A stretch of 64,000 nt of DNA from Lycocorax pyrrhopterus obiensis. Taxonomy: Eukaryota > Chordata > Aves > Passeriformes > Paradisaeidae. Location of the stretch: the NCBI GenBank assembly GCA_014706295.1, contig JACSVZ010000007.1:7990808-8054807 (forward strand). Direction: 5' to 3'. Below are positions 25,690 to 38,356 of this stretch, in pieces. A model generated the notes under the pieces. The model saw nothing but the letters and a program-made list of their open reading frames with translations, was not told where the DNA came from and made no database searches. The position numbers and the translations under genes are program-made. Every line of letters begins with the position of its first letter. Within the stretch, counting starts at the first letter, position 1.

Positions 25690-26960
25690 CACTACTCGGT
25701 TACCCCGTGACTCCGCCGGCCCCGCCGCAGGGCCCCGGGCGGGGCGGGCTCAGTGCGGGGCGGTCCCGCCGCCTCTTCCGCCCCGCGCCGTCACCGCGCC
25801 CGCCCCGCCCCGCCCCGCCGAGCTCGGACCCCCCCGCAGCCCCGGCCGAGCCGGCCCGGCCCGGGAGCCCCCGGCCATGCAGCCCCGCGGCCCCGGCCCC
25901 GCCGAGCCCCGCCGGGCGGTCCCTCCGGGCCGCAGCCGGGGGCGCTCCCAGGGCGCGGCGGGCGCGGCGCTCCTGCCCTCCATGCTGATGTTCGGCGTCA
26001 TTCTGGCCTCCAGCGGGCTCCTCCTCATGATCGAGCGCGGCATCCTCGCCCAGGTCGGGCCGCCGCCGCCGCACCCGCCCGCGGGGCCGTCCCGGCGGGA
26101 CGGGCGGGACTCGCCGGCGGAGCTGGAGCTGGAGGTGCTGCGGGACACGCGGAACCGCACGATCCGCGCCCTGTGCGGGCAGCGCTCGATGCCCCGCAGC
26201 GTCTGGGAGCTGCCGCCCGGGCAGCGCCGCACGGTGCTCCGGCACCTCCTGGTCAGCGACAAGTACCGCTTCCTCTACTGCTACGTGCCCAAGGTGGCCT
26301 GCTCCAACTGGAAGCGCATCCTCAAGGTGCTGGACGGGGCGCTGGAGAGCGTGGATGTGCAGGGGAAGATGGACCACAAGAGCGACCTGGTGTTCCTGGG
26401 TGACATGAAGCCGGAGGAGATCAGCTACCGCCTGAAGCACTACTACAAGTTCATCTTCGTGCGGAACCCGATGGAGAGGCTGCTCTCGGCCTACCGGAAT
26501 AAATTCGGGGAGATCAAGGAGTACCAGCAGAAGTACGGCGTGGAGATCGTCCGGCGGTACCGGAAGAACGGGGGGAACTCGGCGGGCGACGACGTGACCT
26601 TCTCCGAGTTCCTGCGGTACCTTCTGGACGAGGACGTGGAGCGCATGAACGAGCACTGGATGCCCATCTACAACCTGTGCCAGCCCTGCGCCGTCAGGTA
26701 CGACTTCATCGGCTCCTACGAGCGGCTGCACGCCGACGCCAACCACGTCCTGGAGCACATCCAGTCGCCCTCCTTCGTCCGCTTCCCGGAGCGCCAGGCC
26801 TGGTACAAGCCCGTCACTGCCGAGACGCTGCACTACTACCTGTGCAACACCCAGCGCCGGCTGATCAAAGAGCTCCTCCCGAAGTACATCCTGGACTTCT
26901 CCCTCTTCGCCTACCCCCTGCCCAACATCACCAGCGAGTTCTGCAGGCAGTGAGCTGTTC
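25690..26960. promoter_or_regulatory. CpG island over CHST14 promoter and coding exon
   Basis: Abrupt rise in GC and CpG right after the CR1 element, with several CCGCCCCGCCC-type GC boxes (Sp1-like) at about 25790-25820. The start codon is at 25877. The unique part of the upstream promoter is under 200 bp. Confidence 0.75.
25877..26953 (+). CDS. CHST14: CHST14, carbohydrate (dermatan 4-O-) sulfotransferase 14
   Basis: Single-exon gene of 358 residues; human CHST14 is 376 from memory. It transfers sulfate from PAPS to C4 of N-acetylgalactosamine next to iduronate in dermatan sulfate, in the Golgi. It is a type II membrane protein: a short basic cytoplasmic tail, a membrane anchor at about 33-51 ([19 protein letters not shown]), a Pro-rich stem, then the catalytic domain. 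The 5'-phosphosulfate loop is [12 protein letters not shown] (K139), and the 3'-phosphate motif is [16 protein letters not shown] (R196, S204). N-glycosylation sequons occur at N93 (NRT) and N350 (NIT). The ATG at 25877 is chosen because MQPRGP precedes the anchor as in other family members and the upstream in-frame codons lie in a CR1. The frame is intact and all key residues are present. Confidence 0.97.
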   Translation: MQPRGPGPAEPRRAVPPGRSRGRSQGAAGAALLPSMLMFGVILASSGLLLMIERGILAQVGPPPPHPPAGPSRRDGRDSPAELELEVLRDTRNRTIRALCGQRSMPRSVWELPPGQRRTVLRHLLVSDKYRFLYCYVPKVACSNWKRILKVLDGALESVDVQGKMDHKSDLVFLGDMKPEEISYRLKHYYKFIFVRNPMERLLSAYRNKFGEIKEYQQKYGVEIVRRYRKNGGNSAGDDVTFSEFLRYLLDEDVERMNEHWMPIYNLCQPCAVRYDFIGSYERLHADANHVLEHIQSPSFVRFPERQAWYKPVTAETLHYYLCNTQRRLIKELLPKYILDFSLFAYPLPNITSEFCRQ

Positions 26961-27508
26961 CTGTCGGGAGCCGGTGGGAATTCTCCCTTGGCTACAAGGA
27001 TTTGCTCGCACAGCCCTTGCTGCTGTGTGAAGCACGCTCCTCTATGCATTATTTCCTAAATTTATACTTTGCAAGCACTGTTTATATAAAACACTCTACT
27101 GCCTTTGCTACTTAGGATCCTTTTTGTACTGCTCTGACTTTCCCGTTTACATACGCCGCTGGCTCGAGCACAGTAGCTTTTGTATCTCTATTTTGCTCTA
27201 AATCTTTTTTTATGGCACGACATGGAAAGCTCCTGTAGGGAATCTGAGAAATTTATATATTTTAAGTATTTTTCTTCCTTTTTTGGATTTTTTACTAGAC
27301 TTTGGTTGAATTGAGATCATAACGTGGCAGTTGATGCACTAAAAATTAGCGCTGTTAAACCGGTCCTGGGTGGGTTTTGGGTGTAAGTAGAAAAAAAAAG
27401 AGTTTTGTAAAACCAGGCCACATTTATCCTTTATTTTTTCATTGTAGATGGTGCTTAAATGAGGCTGGTCATTTTTTTCTGTGTCAGTAGTACCTCTGGT
27501 TTTTATTT

Positions 27509-27562
27509 GTATTATTATTATTATTATTATTACTATTGTCATTATTATTATTATTATTATTT
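27509..27562. repeat. (ATT)n microsatellite
   Basis: About 18 ATT units, interrupted once near 27532-27540, inside the presumed CHST14 3' UTR. Confidence 0.95.
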
Positions 27563-27987
27563 ACCATTGAAGTATAATTAGGGATAGGATAATACTCCTT
27601 TTTTGGGTGATTTTGAAAGTACAACTATTTACCCAACATCATGTATCAGATGCAATATCAAGCCATCACATTCTGCTCTTTTCTCTGAATTGAAGCAGTA
27701 CAGACTTGGGATAAGATCAAAGCTCATCCTGGTCCTTAGGATGGAAAACAAATCCTACAGGCCACGTGCCAGCTCACAGCCTCGTGGGTCCATGCATGGA
27801 AACCACTGTGGAAAACCCCTTTCTCCAGCCATGTTTGAAACAATGGCAATTTGGGGATTGAGTCTCCCTCCTTTAATAGCTGTGCACACCCTTTTTGTAG
27901 CTCTTGTATTTAATTATGGCTCTGAAATCGTAAAAGTTTGGGAGATAACACTGGGTGTTGTTCCTAGGAGGCTGTGTCCTCGTTTCT

Positions 27988-27993
27988 AATAAA
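27988..27993 (+). terminator. Poly(A) signal AATAAA of CHST14
   Basis: AATAAA followed within about 30 bp by a GT-rich stretch (GTTAGTGTTTTTCCTTGGG). This is the expected arrangement for cleavage and polyadenylation and gives a 3' UTR of about 1.05 kb. Confidence 0.7.
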
Positions 27994-30495
27994 GTTTTTA
28001 TATGAATTAGCCTGTTAGTGTTTTTCCTTGGGATTATTTGTGTCCTCGGAGAGGCCTCTGCCCCTCATGCTGAGCCGCAACACAAAGGTGGGATGAATTG
28101 GTTGTTCCTGTCATGATTAATTAATGTTTTAATTGCCAGAGCAGCACCAACACATGGAGAAGGGACACTTCAGAGCCGAACGCATAACAGGACACAGGGA
28201 AATGGGATGAAAAGCAGCAAAATGGGCTCCTGATTGCTGTGGAGTTGGTACGAAGTGGTAGGGATGGGTTATGGAGCTGGCGGCTTCCTGGGATTCCTCT
28301 CTTAATTTTCCTTCCCCCTTTTTAAGGTGTTTTCTTCAGGATTTTAACATTTTCTGAAAGAAGGGCACGGAGCTGCATCCAAGCCCACTGTTGGGGTAAG
28401 CGGCCAAGGACAGTTTGGGCTGAGGGATTTTTGCCTTTGCTAAGGAGGTATGAGGTATGAGGGCATGGATTTGAGCTCCTGGCTGTGTCCTGACTCTGTG
28501 GGCACCGATCCCAGGCCAAAAATGGGTCAGAAATTGGCTTTGCTCTCCTTGTGCCCACTCTGAAATCGGCAGCATTCCTGTCTGTCCCCAGGGGTTTTGG
28601 TGCCCAGTGCTGGAAGAGCTGGAGATCTGTCCTGTCCTCCAGCCAAAGGCACCAGATCCAGCTGGGAATCAGATTTTTTGTAAAACAGATGCTGCTGGGG
28701 GGGGGTGAGCTGCGCTGTAATTAAACCTGACCTCCAGGTCTCCCTTACTAGGAATAAGTTGGTGAGACTTTGCTATCTTTGCTTCTGGGAACATTTCCCG
28801 CTTGTTTGGTGATTTGTTTTTTAATTAAATGTTTATTTCTCAGTAGTTTTAAAGGTTTATGCTGCTTGTTTGTTTATCTGCTGCAGCTTCTGTTCTCTAT
28901 ATTAAATTTCTGTCTCTTGTCCCCTTAATCTAATTTACTGTGCACAGGATTTTGCATTTCTCTGACTCTCTCACTCCTTTTCTGGGCATCACTGATCACC
29001 GTTTTCTCTTTAAATAAGGCAAACAGACTCCCACCTCCTTGTACCTTCCTGTCAGGAGGATTTTAATTCAGGTAGAGCCTTGTAGCTTGGGAAGAAGTTT
29101 GTCTGCAGGTCAGTAAAAATGAGAAATCCATCAGGTTTCCATTATTTGGGTTTCATTTAATCTGTGGCCAGTAGTACAATTCTCCATGGCAGCTTTGGAC
29201 AAGTAGAGTGAAAAAAAAATCAGCTCCCTCTGCAGCTGTGTCGTTTCTTTCCTTTGTCAGGTGTTTCTCCAGGGTGGAATAAATCAGGAGGAGATTCCAG
29301 AGCTGACAGCAGGCGCTGGAGGTGAGAGGTGCTGAGCAGGATCCAGCCGTCCCCTGGAGCACTGGGAAAGGGATGATGGCTGCAGGAGCAGGGAGGAAGG
29401 GAGCTCAGGTACAAATGAGGAGGAAAATATGAAGTTATGAACTGGTTTGGATCTGTTCTGGTCTGGCACCTCCTTTTCCCACCATTCCATCCCTACATGT
29501 GCAGTTATCCCACAGAATCAAAAGGGAATCTTTCCTCTTTTGAGTTCTATTTTGTTAATCCTCAATTCTGCATTGAATGTCCCAAACTTCCCCGAGTGAA
29601 CAACCCAAGGTTTTGGCATTGAGATTTGTCCCTGCTTTTCCCTCACTTGCTTATTCCAATTTTGTGCTGATAAATCCCATCCCTGACCCCACTGCTCTCG
29701 TGTTCTCCCTGCAGAACCCTGTCCAGGGATGTGGAGACACCCCAACAGTTCAATTCCACCTCGTGACACAGAAACCTTCTGATTCCCTCTAAAGTACCAC
29801 AATGTTACTGTATTTTGTCATTAGTCACTACTTCTTCTGCTCAGTTTTTGGAGTTTGGAGCTGATTTGGTATTCCCCTGCAGACCAGGGAACGAGACAGG
29901 TTAGGAACCTTTGCTGTTCCAAAAATCTCACTTCACGTGTTGTCGTCTTTACTAATTTCCAACATTACACCTGCAAAGCCTCGTTGCAGCCTTTCCAAAC
30001 CCCATCTGTTGGCTGTTGTCAGTGTGATTCTGGGAAGGGGTTTGGAACACGTTCCCTCTGGTCCCCATGCTCAGCTCAGGGTGTATGTCAGGTTTCTCCT
30101 CTTTCCTGTGGGTCTTCTCCTGTGGATTTCGCAGGAATAACCAAGTTCCTGGCCAGGCACTGGGGCTGAAATAAATGCATTAAGGCTGCCAGTCGCCATG
30201 CTGGCTGGTAGCCATGACCCCGGATCTAGCAGGAATAAAGCTTTGGGAAAGGCGGCGGGAGCAAGCGGTGCCAGGGACAGCTGCTCTGACGCCTGCAGAC
30301 AGCATCACACCAGCCTGGCTTCTGCTCCTCTTGGCTCCCAGCCTCCCTCCTGATGGACGAGAGTCACCATGGGCTGTGGATCTTGCTTTGAGCACAAACA
30401 TCCTTGGGATGTTCCTTCCCTCGCAGGCAGGATTTTGAAAGAACCGAATGAAAGCGTCTCCAATGGGTCTATTGTGTGCAGAGATATTTTGATAT

Positions 30496-30590
30496 TCACA
30501 GAATCCCGGAATGGTTTGGGTTGGAAGGGACCTTAAAGATCGTCAAGTTCCAACCCCCGGCCTTGGGTGGGTTTGAGAGGGTGTCAGGCG
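30496..30590 (-). mobile_element. CR1 LINE fragment (3' tail)
   Basis: Begins TTCACAGAATCCCGGAATGG and continues TTGGAAGGGACCTTAAAGAT, the reverse complement of the CR1 3' end. Truncated after about 95 bp. Confidence 0.9.
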
Positions 30591-32062
30591 CATCCCTGGA
30601 TGGGGCTCTTTGCCGCTGTAAACCAAGGGAATGAGGAAGGCTGGGATGAAAAGCGCCGTGCCCAAGCGCTGCCCCCACCCTGCACCCCTCGGCTTTTATC
30701 GCAGCTATTTTGCATGTGAATGAGAACTTTCCCACTTCCTTCTGGGGCTTGAATTGGCAAACGGGGAGTTGTTAAAAAATCTCCAGTCTTCATCCTCGAC
30801 AAAGGATGGTTGCCATGGAAATAATGGAAGTTGCATCGTGAGCAAAATATGTCCAGGCCCGGTGCCAGCGGGAGGGAGGAGGGAACACCTTGTCGGTCAC
30901 ACACCTTCTGCCAGGGCCCATGTGCCTCTTATCCTCGGCAGTTTGTCCTTTGGGTTAAAAGAGGAGAAATCAGAAGTGTCATGATTGGATCGGAAAGGCT
31001 TGTAGAACTTCACCTGTTCTTTCCACAGTGCTGGTGCCACCAAATTCAGCAGAGCTGCTCCACATTTAGGATCCCAAAGGATGTTGGTAGCAGGGTTGGA
31101 ACCAAAGCTGGAATCCCATCTCAGGTAACGGGCAGGAGTCTTCTGTCTCAGTTATATCCAGCCTCTTCTTTGTGTCAGGGAATCTTCCAGGTCTGTTTTC
31201 CACTTGCCTATAAAGACAGACAAGGTAGTTTTCTTTTCTTCTGGGAAAAAAACATCTTTGGATCTTAAACTCTTCAAAAGCCTTTTCCTTTGCAGACCCA
31301 CAATTATAAACTGCATCTTCTGTTGCTTTCAGCAAATCTTAACGTGATTTCAAGCCAAGAAGCTTGAGGAATTTGCTTTATACCTCCCCAAAGTGCTAAT
31401 GGGAGCCACAGAATCCTTGCTGAGCTATGAGAGGGACTAAAATAAATCTCCATCAGGGTTTATCCATGAGCTGCAGAGCTCTTTGGTGAGGCCCAGGATC
31501 AGTGTGGAAACTGCACCTTTCAGTGGCTCTGGTGAGTGGTATTTGCTGGTGGGAGCTTGGAATGGGGAACAACAGGGCCCTTTGGGGCCTAAACACATCC
31601 TTCTGCTCTCGTGAAACCACCAGGGCTTGGGAAGAAGCTCAAAGCAACCAGCAAAATCCTGTTTACTGCTGTTGGGGAGCATCAGGTGAGGAGGGAAACA
31701 GGGTTGTGGGAACCAGCAGCAACACGCAGGGGCCTGAGGAAACCCCTGTTAAAGCTGCCACTGTTTGAAGGAATTTTAAGGTGCCAGAGTGAGGAGTAAA
31801 GGATAAAGAGTGTGGCTGAGTATATGCTCAGATCCCCTGCCAGCAGCAGAGCAGAATTGAGGAGGTTCAGGCTCTGGGAAAGGGCCAAGCAGGGGGAAGC
31901 AGCAAAAGCTTGAGATTTAAAATGTAAAAACATAATAAATGCATATAAATATCTGGATCCCCATGCTGCTTGCTCATCCCACACCTCAATCCCACCTCCT
32001 GAACATTAGCAAGTCCAAGTGGATGTTAAGCTGATGAGAGCCCAGCGAGCCTGACCTTTGGG

Positions 32063-32176
32063 GAGAATCCCAGAATTATTTTGGTGGGAACAGACCTTAA
32101 AAATCATCTAGTCCCACCTTCTGCCATGGGCAGGGACACCTTCCACTACACCAGGTTGCTCCAAGCCCCATCCAGA
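32063..32176 (-). mobile_element. CR1 LINE fragment
   Basis: AATCCCAGAATTATTTTGGT, then GGCAGGGACACCTTCCACTA and GGTTGCTCCAAGCCCCATCC: a reverse CR1 3' end, truncated at about 32176. Confidence 0.88.
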
Positions 32177-33514
32177 ATCAAGTTGTTCTATGGGATCATG
32201 GGGGCCAGGAGGCTTTTGGGGGCTGGGGCTTTGAAGGAAGCAGCAGCTGGGGATGAGGAGCTGGGGACACTCGGGGCGGCCACGAAAACATCTGGTTTGT
32301 GGCAGAGCCCTGGCAGCAGGGCAGGGCTGGAGGGTTTGTCCTGCTGAGTGCTCACAAAGAGCTCCCTGGAGCCAGTCCTGGCTCCGGCAGCAAATTCCTG
32401 GCACTAACAGGACGATGCTGCAGAGGCACAAAGTCTCTGTGAGCACCACGGCCGCCCCAGGCGCTCAGCTCCGTGCCGGAGCCTTCCCTGGAGCAGCTCT
32501 GCAGGAATCCACCCTCTCCTCGCCGGCTTCAGACAATTCCTTATAAAAAATCCCTTTAACCATGTCTTGCAACAGCAAGGGGGAGCCCTGCAGCGTTTCA
32601 GTGGATCTTTGAAGACTTGTAAGTGGTAAGTGTCCTCCAGAGTGGGCTGGGGCAGCTGCCTTGGTGGGGACACTGCACAGTCCCACGGCCCCATCCCGGC
32701 CTGTCACATCCCTCCCTTCCCTGCTCGAGGCTGGGATGCTCCTGCACACCCCGTCCCTGCCACCCCTCTGATCTTCCAGGGCTCAGGTCCGCCTGTTTGT
32801 GCAGTGTTTAACACAACCCCATCCCGTCCCCGTGGCTCCCAATTCCAAACCTGCTCCGTTAGAGCATTATTTTTCCGGGGGGGGGGCTCTGCCAGCTGCT
32901 CCCTCCCGTCCACACGCAGCCCCGGAGGGCTCGGCAGAATTCCCCATCCCACAGGGACTGCTGGCAGGAAGCAATCTGGCAGACAACATGTTTAGAGGAG
33001 ACTAATGTCTCGGAGCCACCGAACCATTTAATTGCCAATAAACACAGCCCACATGTAAATAATTATGGAGACCCAGAAACTGTGTCGTCTTCCGTGGAAG
33101 GAAGGAGCTGGCAGCCTGGAAACACCCCGTGGCAAGAGGAGAAATTAAGATTTCTTGTTAATGCAGGAAGGATGAGCATCAGTAAACCTGCCCCGATATT
33201 TCCAGGCATTGCTTCGGGCTCAGGGTGGCCCAGGAGGTGACGGTTCCCGATGGAATGAGAAGGACCAGGCTGTGCCTTGGGGCGAGTTTGAGGGTAAATC
33301 TTGAAAATTCATCCATTTGCTTCACCAGGTTCTTGTTGCAACCCAGTGGGATTATTGCAAAATCTTTTTTTGCCACATTTTTGAGATAAGAGCTTCAAGG
33401 ATCCTGGTCCAGAATTTTGGAGCTTTATCAGCATCATGCACGTTCTCAGCAATGCAGACTTTCCCTTCAGAGCCCTGCTAAAATCTGCAGGGACCTTTTG
33501 TTCCCCTGCCATGA

Positions 33515-33815
33515 CATCCCATCCCATTCCAGCCCCTGCCTTGAGCAGGGACACCTTCCACTAGACCAGGTTGCTCCAAGCCCCATCCAGCCTGGCCTTG
33601 GACATTTCCAGGGATGGGGCAGCCACAGATTCTCTGGGCAACCTGTGCAAGGGCCTCACCACCCTCACAGGGAAGAATTTCTTCCCAATCTCCCATCCTG
33701 CCCTCTGGGAATGGGAAGCCATTCCCCCTTGTCACTCCAGACCGATGTCCAAAGTCCCTTTGCAGCTCTCTCAGAGCCCCTTTAGGCACAGGAAGGGGCT
33801 TCAAGGTCTCCCTGG
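33515..33815 (-). mobile_element. CR1 LINE fragment
   Basis: Reverse CR1 with CAGGGACACCTTCCACTAGA, GGCAACCTGTGCAAGGGCCT and CCATTCCCCCTTGTCACTCC. The extreme 3' tail is eroded. Confidence 0.9.
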
Positions 33816-34824
33816 AGCCTTAGGCATCCCCACCGCCTTCTTTTGCCTCCTGAGGTTGCCCTGGTTCCATTCCTGGAGCTGGAGGGTGTCACCATGCCAA
33901 GCCCCCCACTGTCACCACCGGAGGAGCTGCCTCGGTTCAGTAATTTGGCTTTTCCCAGGGGCTTGATGGGTTCCTATGGCAACCAAGAGCCGCTCCACAG
34001 CACTTCCCTGCGTGGCAATCAGCGCTCGCCTCATTTATGGAATCAGCGCCCGTCACCCGCACGCTGCGCATGGCCTCGGCCTCATTCCGCTCATCACAGC
34101 CAGGAGATGGGCTGGAGCATCCGGGGGGAAGCAACCACCCCCTGCGTGGGGGGATCTGGCTGCAGCATCACCCCAAGTTCTCTGCTGCCAGGAGCTGTGG
34201 GATGACTCCATCCCTGCTGCAGGAAATGTCTGGGTCTCCCGCATTGCTCAAATTAACGTGCAGTAAAAATGATGCTTTGAGTGTGGGGGTTTTGGGGTGT
34301 CTCCCAGCCGTGCTCCATCCTTGGCATACTGGAGAGTCCCAAGCAGTGGCACCAAGCCAAGGATGTGTCTGTAGGTTTTTGGGGACTGGTACAAAGCACC
34401 TCATCCCTCATCATCACCTCGGAGAACAATGTTGAACTAAGTCAGATTTGTCCCTGAGCGAGGGCGCGGTGACCGTGGTGTGTGACTAAGGAGATTCTTG
34501 GCATCCGCTGTGGGAGTGGGATGACAGATAAAATAGATGAATGAGGAGTAAACTGGGCTTTAGGAAATCTTGGTTAATTTGCTGCAGCGAGAGCTTGCTA
34601 CGCTCACAGAAATTAAAGTGTGAGCGCTCCAAAGCGTCTCGCAGCGACAGAGGAGGAGGAGGAGGCACCGGGGGAATACGGGATCAGTCGGAAGTGGGTA
34701 TATCCATTAATCAGCCTCGGTGCTTTCAATAATTCAACAATGCTGGAAGATCCAGCGGTTCACAGAGAGGTGATGTCCATGGGAAGGTGCTCAGTCTGCC
34801 TGATCCAATGGGATCCAGCCCTCA

Positions 34825-34960
34825 GGCATCCAAGGTCAGGTTGGATGGGGTTTGGAGCAACCTGGGCTGCTGGAAGGTGTCCCTGCCCATGGCAGGAGGT
34901 GGAACTGGGTGGGCTTTAAGGTCTCTTCCATCCCAAACTGGGACCCATTCCGGGTCATTA
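34825..34960 (+). mobile_element. CR1 LINE fragment
   Basis: Forward CR1 3' end: CAAGGTCAGGTTGGATGGGG, GGTGTCCCTGCCCATGGCAG and a decayed tail (CTTCCATCCCAAACTGGGACC). Confidence 0.88.
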
Positions 34961-35205
34961 CTGTGGGCCTGAGCTGTACCAACTGTGCTTTTCACCAAAA
35001 GAAGTGAAAATAAGCCTGTTTTACTCATGTACGTGTCACAAACCTGCCACTTTAGCTAGATCCAAGATCTGGGAAGAAAGAGTTGGCCACAGTTTGTACA
35101 GCCCATGGAATCTGCTCAGAGAAATGCAAAAGATCTTTTGCAAGCCCTGTCAAGGAAACCAGAAGCAGTGGCTTGAGTCAGAATGTTATTCACAATAAAC
35201 CAGGA

Positions 35206-35277
35206 AATAATAATAATAATGATAATAATAATAATGATAATAATAATAATGATAATAATAATAATAATAATAATAAC
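35206..35277. repeat. (AAT)n microsatellite with regular GAT interruptions
   Basis: Roughly 24 trinucleotide units. Runs of AAT are broken by GAT at similar intervals, giving an AAT-AAT-AAT-GAT higher-order pattern. Intergenic. Confidence 0.95.
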
Positions 35278-35840
35278 AACATAAAATGGATCAACATTTT
35301 CTAAGTCTTTTCCAGCTCCGCAAACAAAATTGGCCCAATGATCTTGGCTCAGTGGAGGAGCTTCTCTCTTCTGGCTGTTTTGTTATCACTGGTGACATCC
35401 AGACAGAACAAACACAGTGAGAGGGGGGCTAAAAGTCAGTGGAAAATTACCAGGATAATTTTGTTTGCTGTGCCTGATTGGGAGAAAAAGGAGGAAATTT
35501 CTAGGAGTACACATGGAAACAGCATTGATCCTTCGTGTACATTTAGAGCTGATGCTCATCTCAATTCATTCTGCAGTGCAGGACAAAGGGCCTCATCATC
35601 TGCAGCCATGGGAGAAACCTGGATAGGGATCAAATAATGGGAATAATACCTTGCTTGTAGGTAAGCTCTTTCAAATAATCATCTCTCGAGTGCTTTTGAA
35701 AGAACATCACTGTAATAAATTATATTATCTGCCCCTTAGAGCTGTAAACACCTAAACAGGCTGACCGGTATTTTCCCTTCCTGGACTGTGTCCTGCCAGA
35801 GGGGAGAGCTACAGGCACCAAATCCTGGTAGAGAAGAGGG

Positions 35841-35905
35841 TCACAGAATCATGGAATTGTTTAGGTTGGAAAAAATCTTTAAGATCATCGAGTCCAACTG
35901 TTATC
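35841..35905 (-). mobile_element. CR1 LINE fragment (3' tail)
   Basis: CACAGAATCATGGAATTGTT followed by AGATCATCGAGTCCAACTGT, the reverse complement of a CR1 3' terminus. Little of the element remains. Confidence 0.85.
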
Positions 35906-36594
35906 AACCATGTTTCAACCAACAAGAGAGTTTGTGAGGAAGAAACAGCCTCAGGGAGAATATTGTGCAAAATTCTTAATAATTGATGATGATTCAACAA
36001 AAATATCCCCTTTATACTCCCTGGTTCCTGGGAGAAAAGCTTCGAGCAGCTTCCTGAGGAAAGCTCTGCAGAATCAGCCGTCAAACATGTTTTCCTCTCT
36101 CATTTATCGAATTAATTTACTTTCATTAAGAAAACAAACCGTGTTCTCCTTTATATATCCAGTTTCTGTGAATCACAGACTGCAGCTCCGGGATTTCTGT
36201 CTTTATTCTCAGAAGTCACTCAGCTTTTAGCTCACCCTCCCAAAACAGTGTTTTCCCTTTTCCTGCAGGTAATTTGGGGAATGAGCGAAACATCTCAACA
36301 GGGGACCTGAGGGTGGGGATTTTCTCTCCCAGTGCTCAAAAACTGCAAATTCTAGTCCAGTGGAAACATGGAAGAGGAAACCTCACCCTCTTTGTGGATC
36401 AGTTCTCCAGGATGGATATATGGATTTTTAAATGGTCCTGCAGATAAATGCAGTGATGGGGATGAGTGGGTGGTGGAGCTGGGGGCAGAAAAAGGCTAAG
36501 AAGAGTAATTTAGGGAAATTTAGGGGTTTTAATTAAGAGTGAAGTAATAGAGGTTGTGATGGGATGAAATGGAGAGAGAAGGAATCAACACTGG

Positions 36595-36776
36595 CAGTGA
36601 CAGGACAAGGGGAAATGGCTTCAGTCAGACAGAGGGCAGGATTAAGTGGGAAGAAATTCTTGGCTCTGAGGGTGGTGAGGCCCTTGCACAGGCTGCCCAG
36701 AAAATCTGTGGCTGCCCTATCCCTGGAAATGTCCAAGGCCAGGCTGGATGGGGCTTGGAACAACCTGGTCCAGCCC
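36595..36776 (+). mobile_element. CR1 LINE fragment
   Basis: Forward CR1: GACAGGACAAGGGGAAATGG, TGCACAGGCTGCCCAGAAAA, AAGGCCAGGCTGGATGGGGC. The extreme 3' tail is missing. Confidence 0.88.
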
Positions 36777-36941
36777 TAATCCCAGCCTGACCTCCAAGGA
36801 TCTACCACTGCCCAGGACTGGGACAGAACTAACCACATCCAAGCTGGCATCTTCCCGGGATGTGACTGAGCTGCAGTCAAAGGTTTCAGGGTTTTGTGGG
36901 ATTCACATCAATAGACACACACAGCCCAAGCTCTTGAAGCC

Positions 36942-36947
36942 TTTATT
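36942..36947 (-). terminator. Candidate poly(A) signal of the PRLHR-like gene
   Basis: Minus-strand AATAAA followed downstream, at lower coordinates, by a GT-rich TGTGTGTGTC stretch. It would give the receptor gene a 3' UTR of about 1.4 kb. No CR1 lies between it and the stop codon. Confidence 0.5.
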
Positions 36948-38356
36948 ACAGAAAAGACAAACAGGGACTTTCTGCCTTGCTTGGCTCCTCCAGGATGAGC
37001 AGCCCAGGCCCAGGGAAGCCGCAGGAAGCCAGGGAGGGAGATGCTCTGTGGGAACACAACAGAGGCCACCGGCACTGCGTTGGATGGGTCCCTGTCTCTG
37101 CTGGTCACCTCACAGAAGATCATGAGTCCTTCTAGGGCTACCATGAGGGCCTCAGCAGGAAGGTGAGCGAGCTTGTGGATGGGTGTAAGGGGAGTGGGTT
37201 AGGGATCCTGTTGGAGTCCAGCCAGCTGTGTCTGCACTGGATGCTGCTGAGCTGCTGGCAGAAGTGGGAATGCTGGCCAGTGCCATGGGCAGGTTCCATG
37301 CAGGGCTGAGGACCTGTTGCCTGGGGGATTTGAAGTCCTGTTTCCGGGCCCGAGGAGCAGCAGGAGGTCACGGCTTGGCCCCACAGAGCACAGCAGCACA
37401 TGGTGAGCCAAAGGCATGGCCACGGGCAGCCAGGAGCTGCCATGGCCCTGAGCCGTGGTGCCTGTGGGGGTGCTGGTTCCCAAGAGTTTCTCCTGGGAAA
37501 TCAAGAGGTTAAAACCCAGATGGGAATTGGGTGTAAGGAGATGCTGCCTTCTGCGTGTGCTGCTTGCACAGAGCAGCCTGAGAGGCCACAGAGGCACCTC
37601 AGACACCGAGGAGCGCTGACAAGCAAACCAACCATCCAGCAGCTTCTGGGATAGACCAGCCTGCCACTGGGGTTCCCACCTCTACTGCAGGACCCTGAAC
37701 ATGGACATACATCAACATAAACTTCCCTGGGAGCAGAATTTGAGACATCATTCCCAGCAAACTCATCACCTGAGATCTTTCAAGTCCTACTTGGCCGTGA
37801 AGAGCAGCGATGACTTCATGCATGTGCCCAGCTGCCTCTGCACATTTGGCTGGAGAAACTGGGATGCCCGGTCTGGTTACGGAGGTGGCTCCTCCAGCAG
37901 GCCAAGCAGGTTATGAAAGTCACTCCCATTCCAAACCAGCCACCTGCTGTCAGCAGCCACATGTCCCCATCTGCACCTGCAGAATGCACATCTCTGAGCC
38001 CACATTGTCCCTTCACCAGTAAGCCACAATTTAAAAGGATAAATGCACAGCAATTTCATGGCTCCCCGTGCAAGTCGACCTCTTCCCATGGCACAAAGTG
38101 CTGCCTGTTGCTTAGGAACAATCTATATCCTACAAAATGAAGACGTACACTCTCCAAAGAGTTTTTCACACAATAGGTGTTTGCCTTGCTCAGACACTGA
38201 CCCACCTCCTGCCTAAACCATGGGGTGAAATCTTTGTGCTCCAAATGTAGCGCTGGACACCTACTACACCCAGCCATGATTCGGGATATAGGGATATGTC
38301 CCAGCCAGGGTTTGGGATATAGGGCTATGCAAACCCCATCCCTCAAGGTCCTTCGG

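Larger units (their letters stand above)
26954..28012 (+). other. CHST14 3' UTR
   Basis: AT-rich non-coding sequence after the stop codon, including an (ATT)n microsatellite. It ends at a good poly(A) signal. Confidence 0.7.
28013..36594. other. Non-coding interval between CHST14 and the PRLHR-like gene
   Basis: No supported gene. Contains five CR1 fragments and an AAT/GAT microsatellite. Possible regulatory sequence at 33020-33080 (TTGCCAATAAACA, a Forkhead-like site) and at 34440-34740 (complex, non-repetitive sequence). The remainder shows nothing I recognise. Confidence 0.5.

Noticed and set aside
25514..26953. 479-codon frame through CHST14
   Set aside because: The first 121 codons come from a CR1 element and GC-rich promoter; the family start is the ATG at 25877.
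25700..27049. Long minus-strand frame opposite CHST14
   Set aside because: Shadow of a GC-rich coding exon; its Val-, Leu- and Gly-rich translation matches no known protein.
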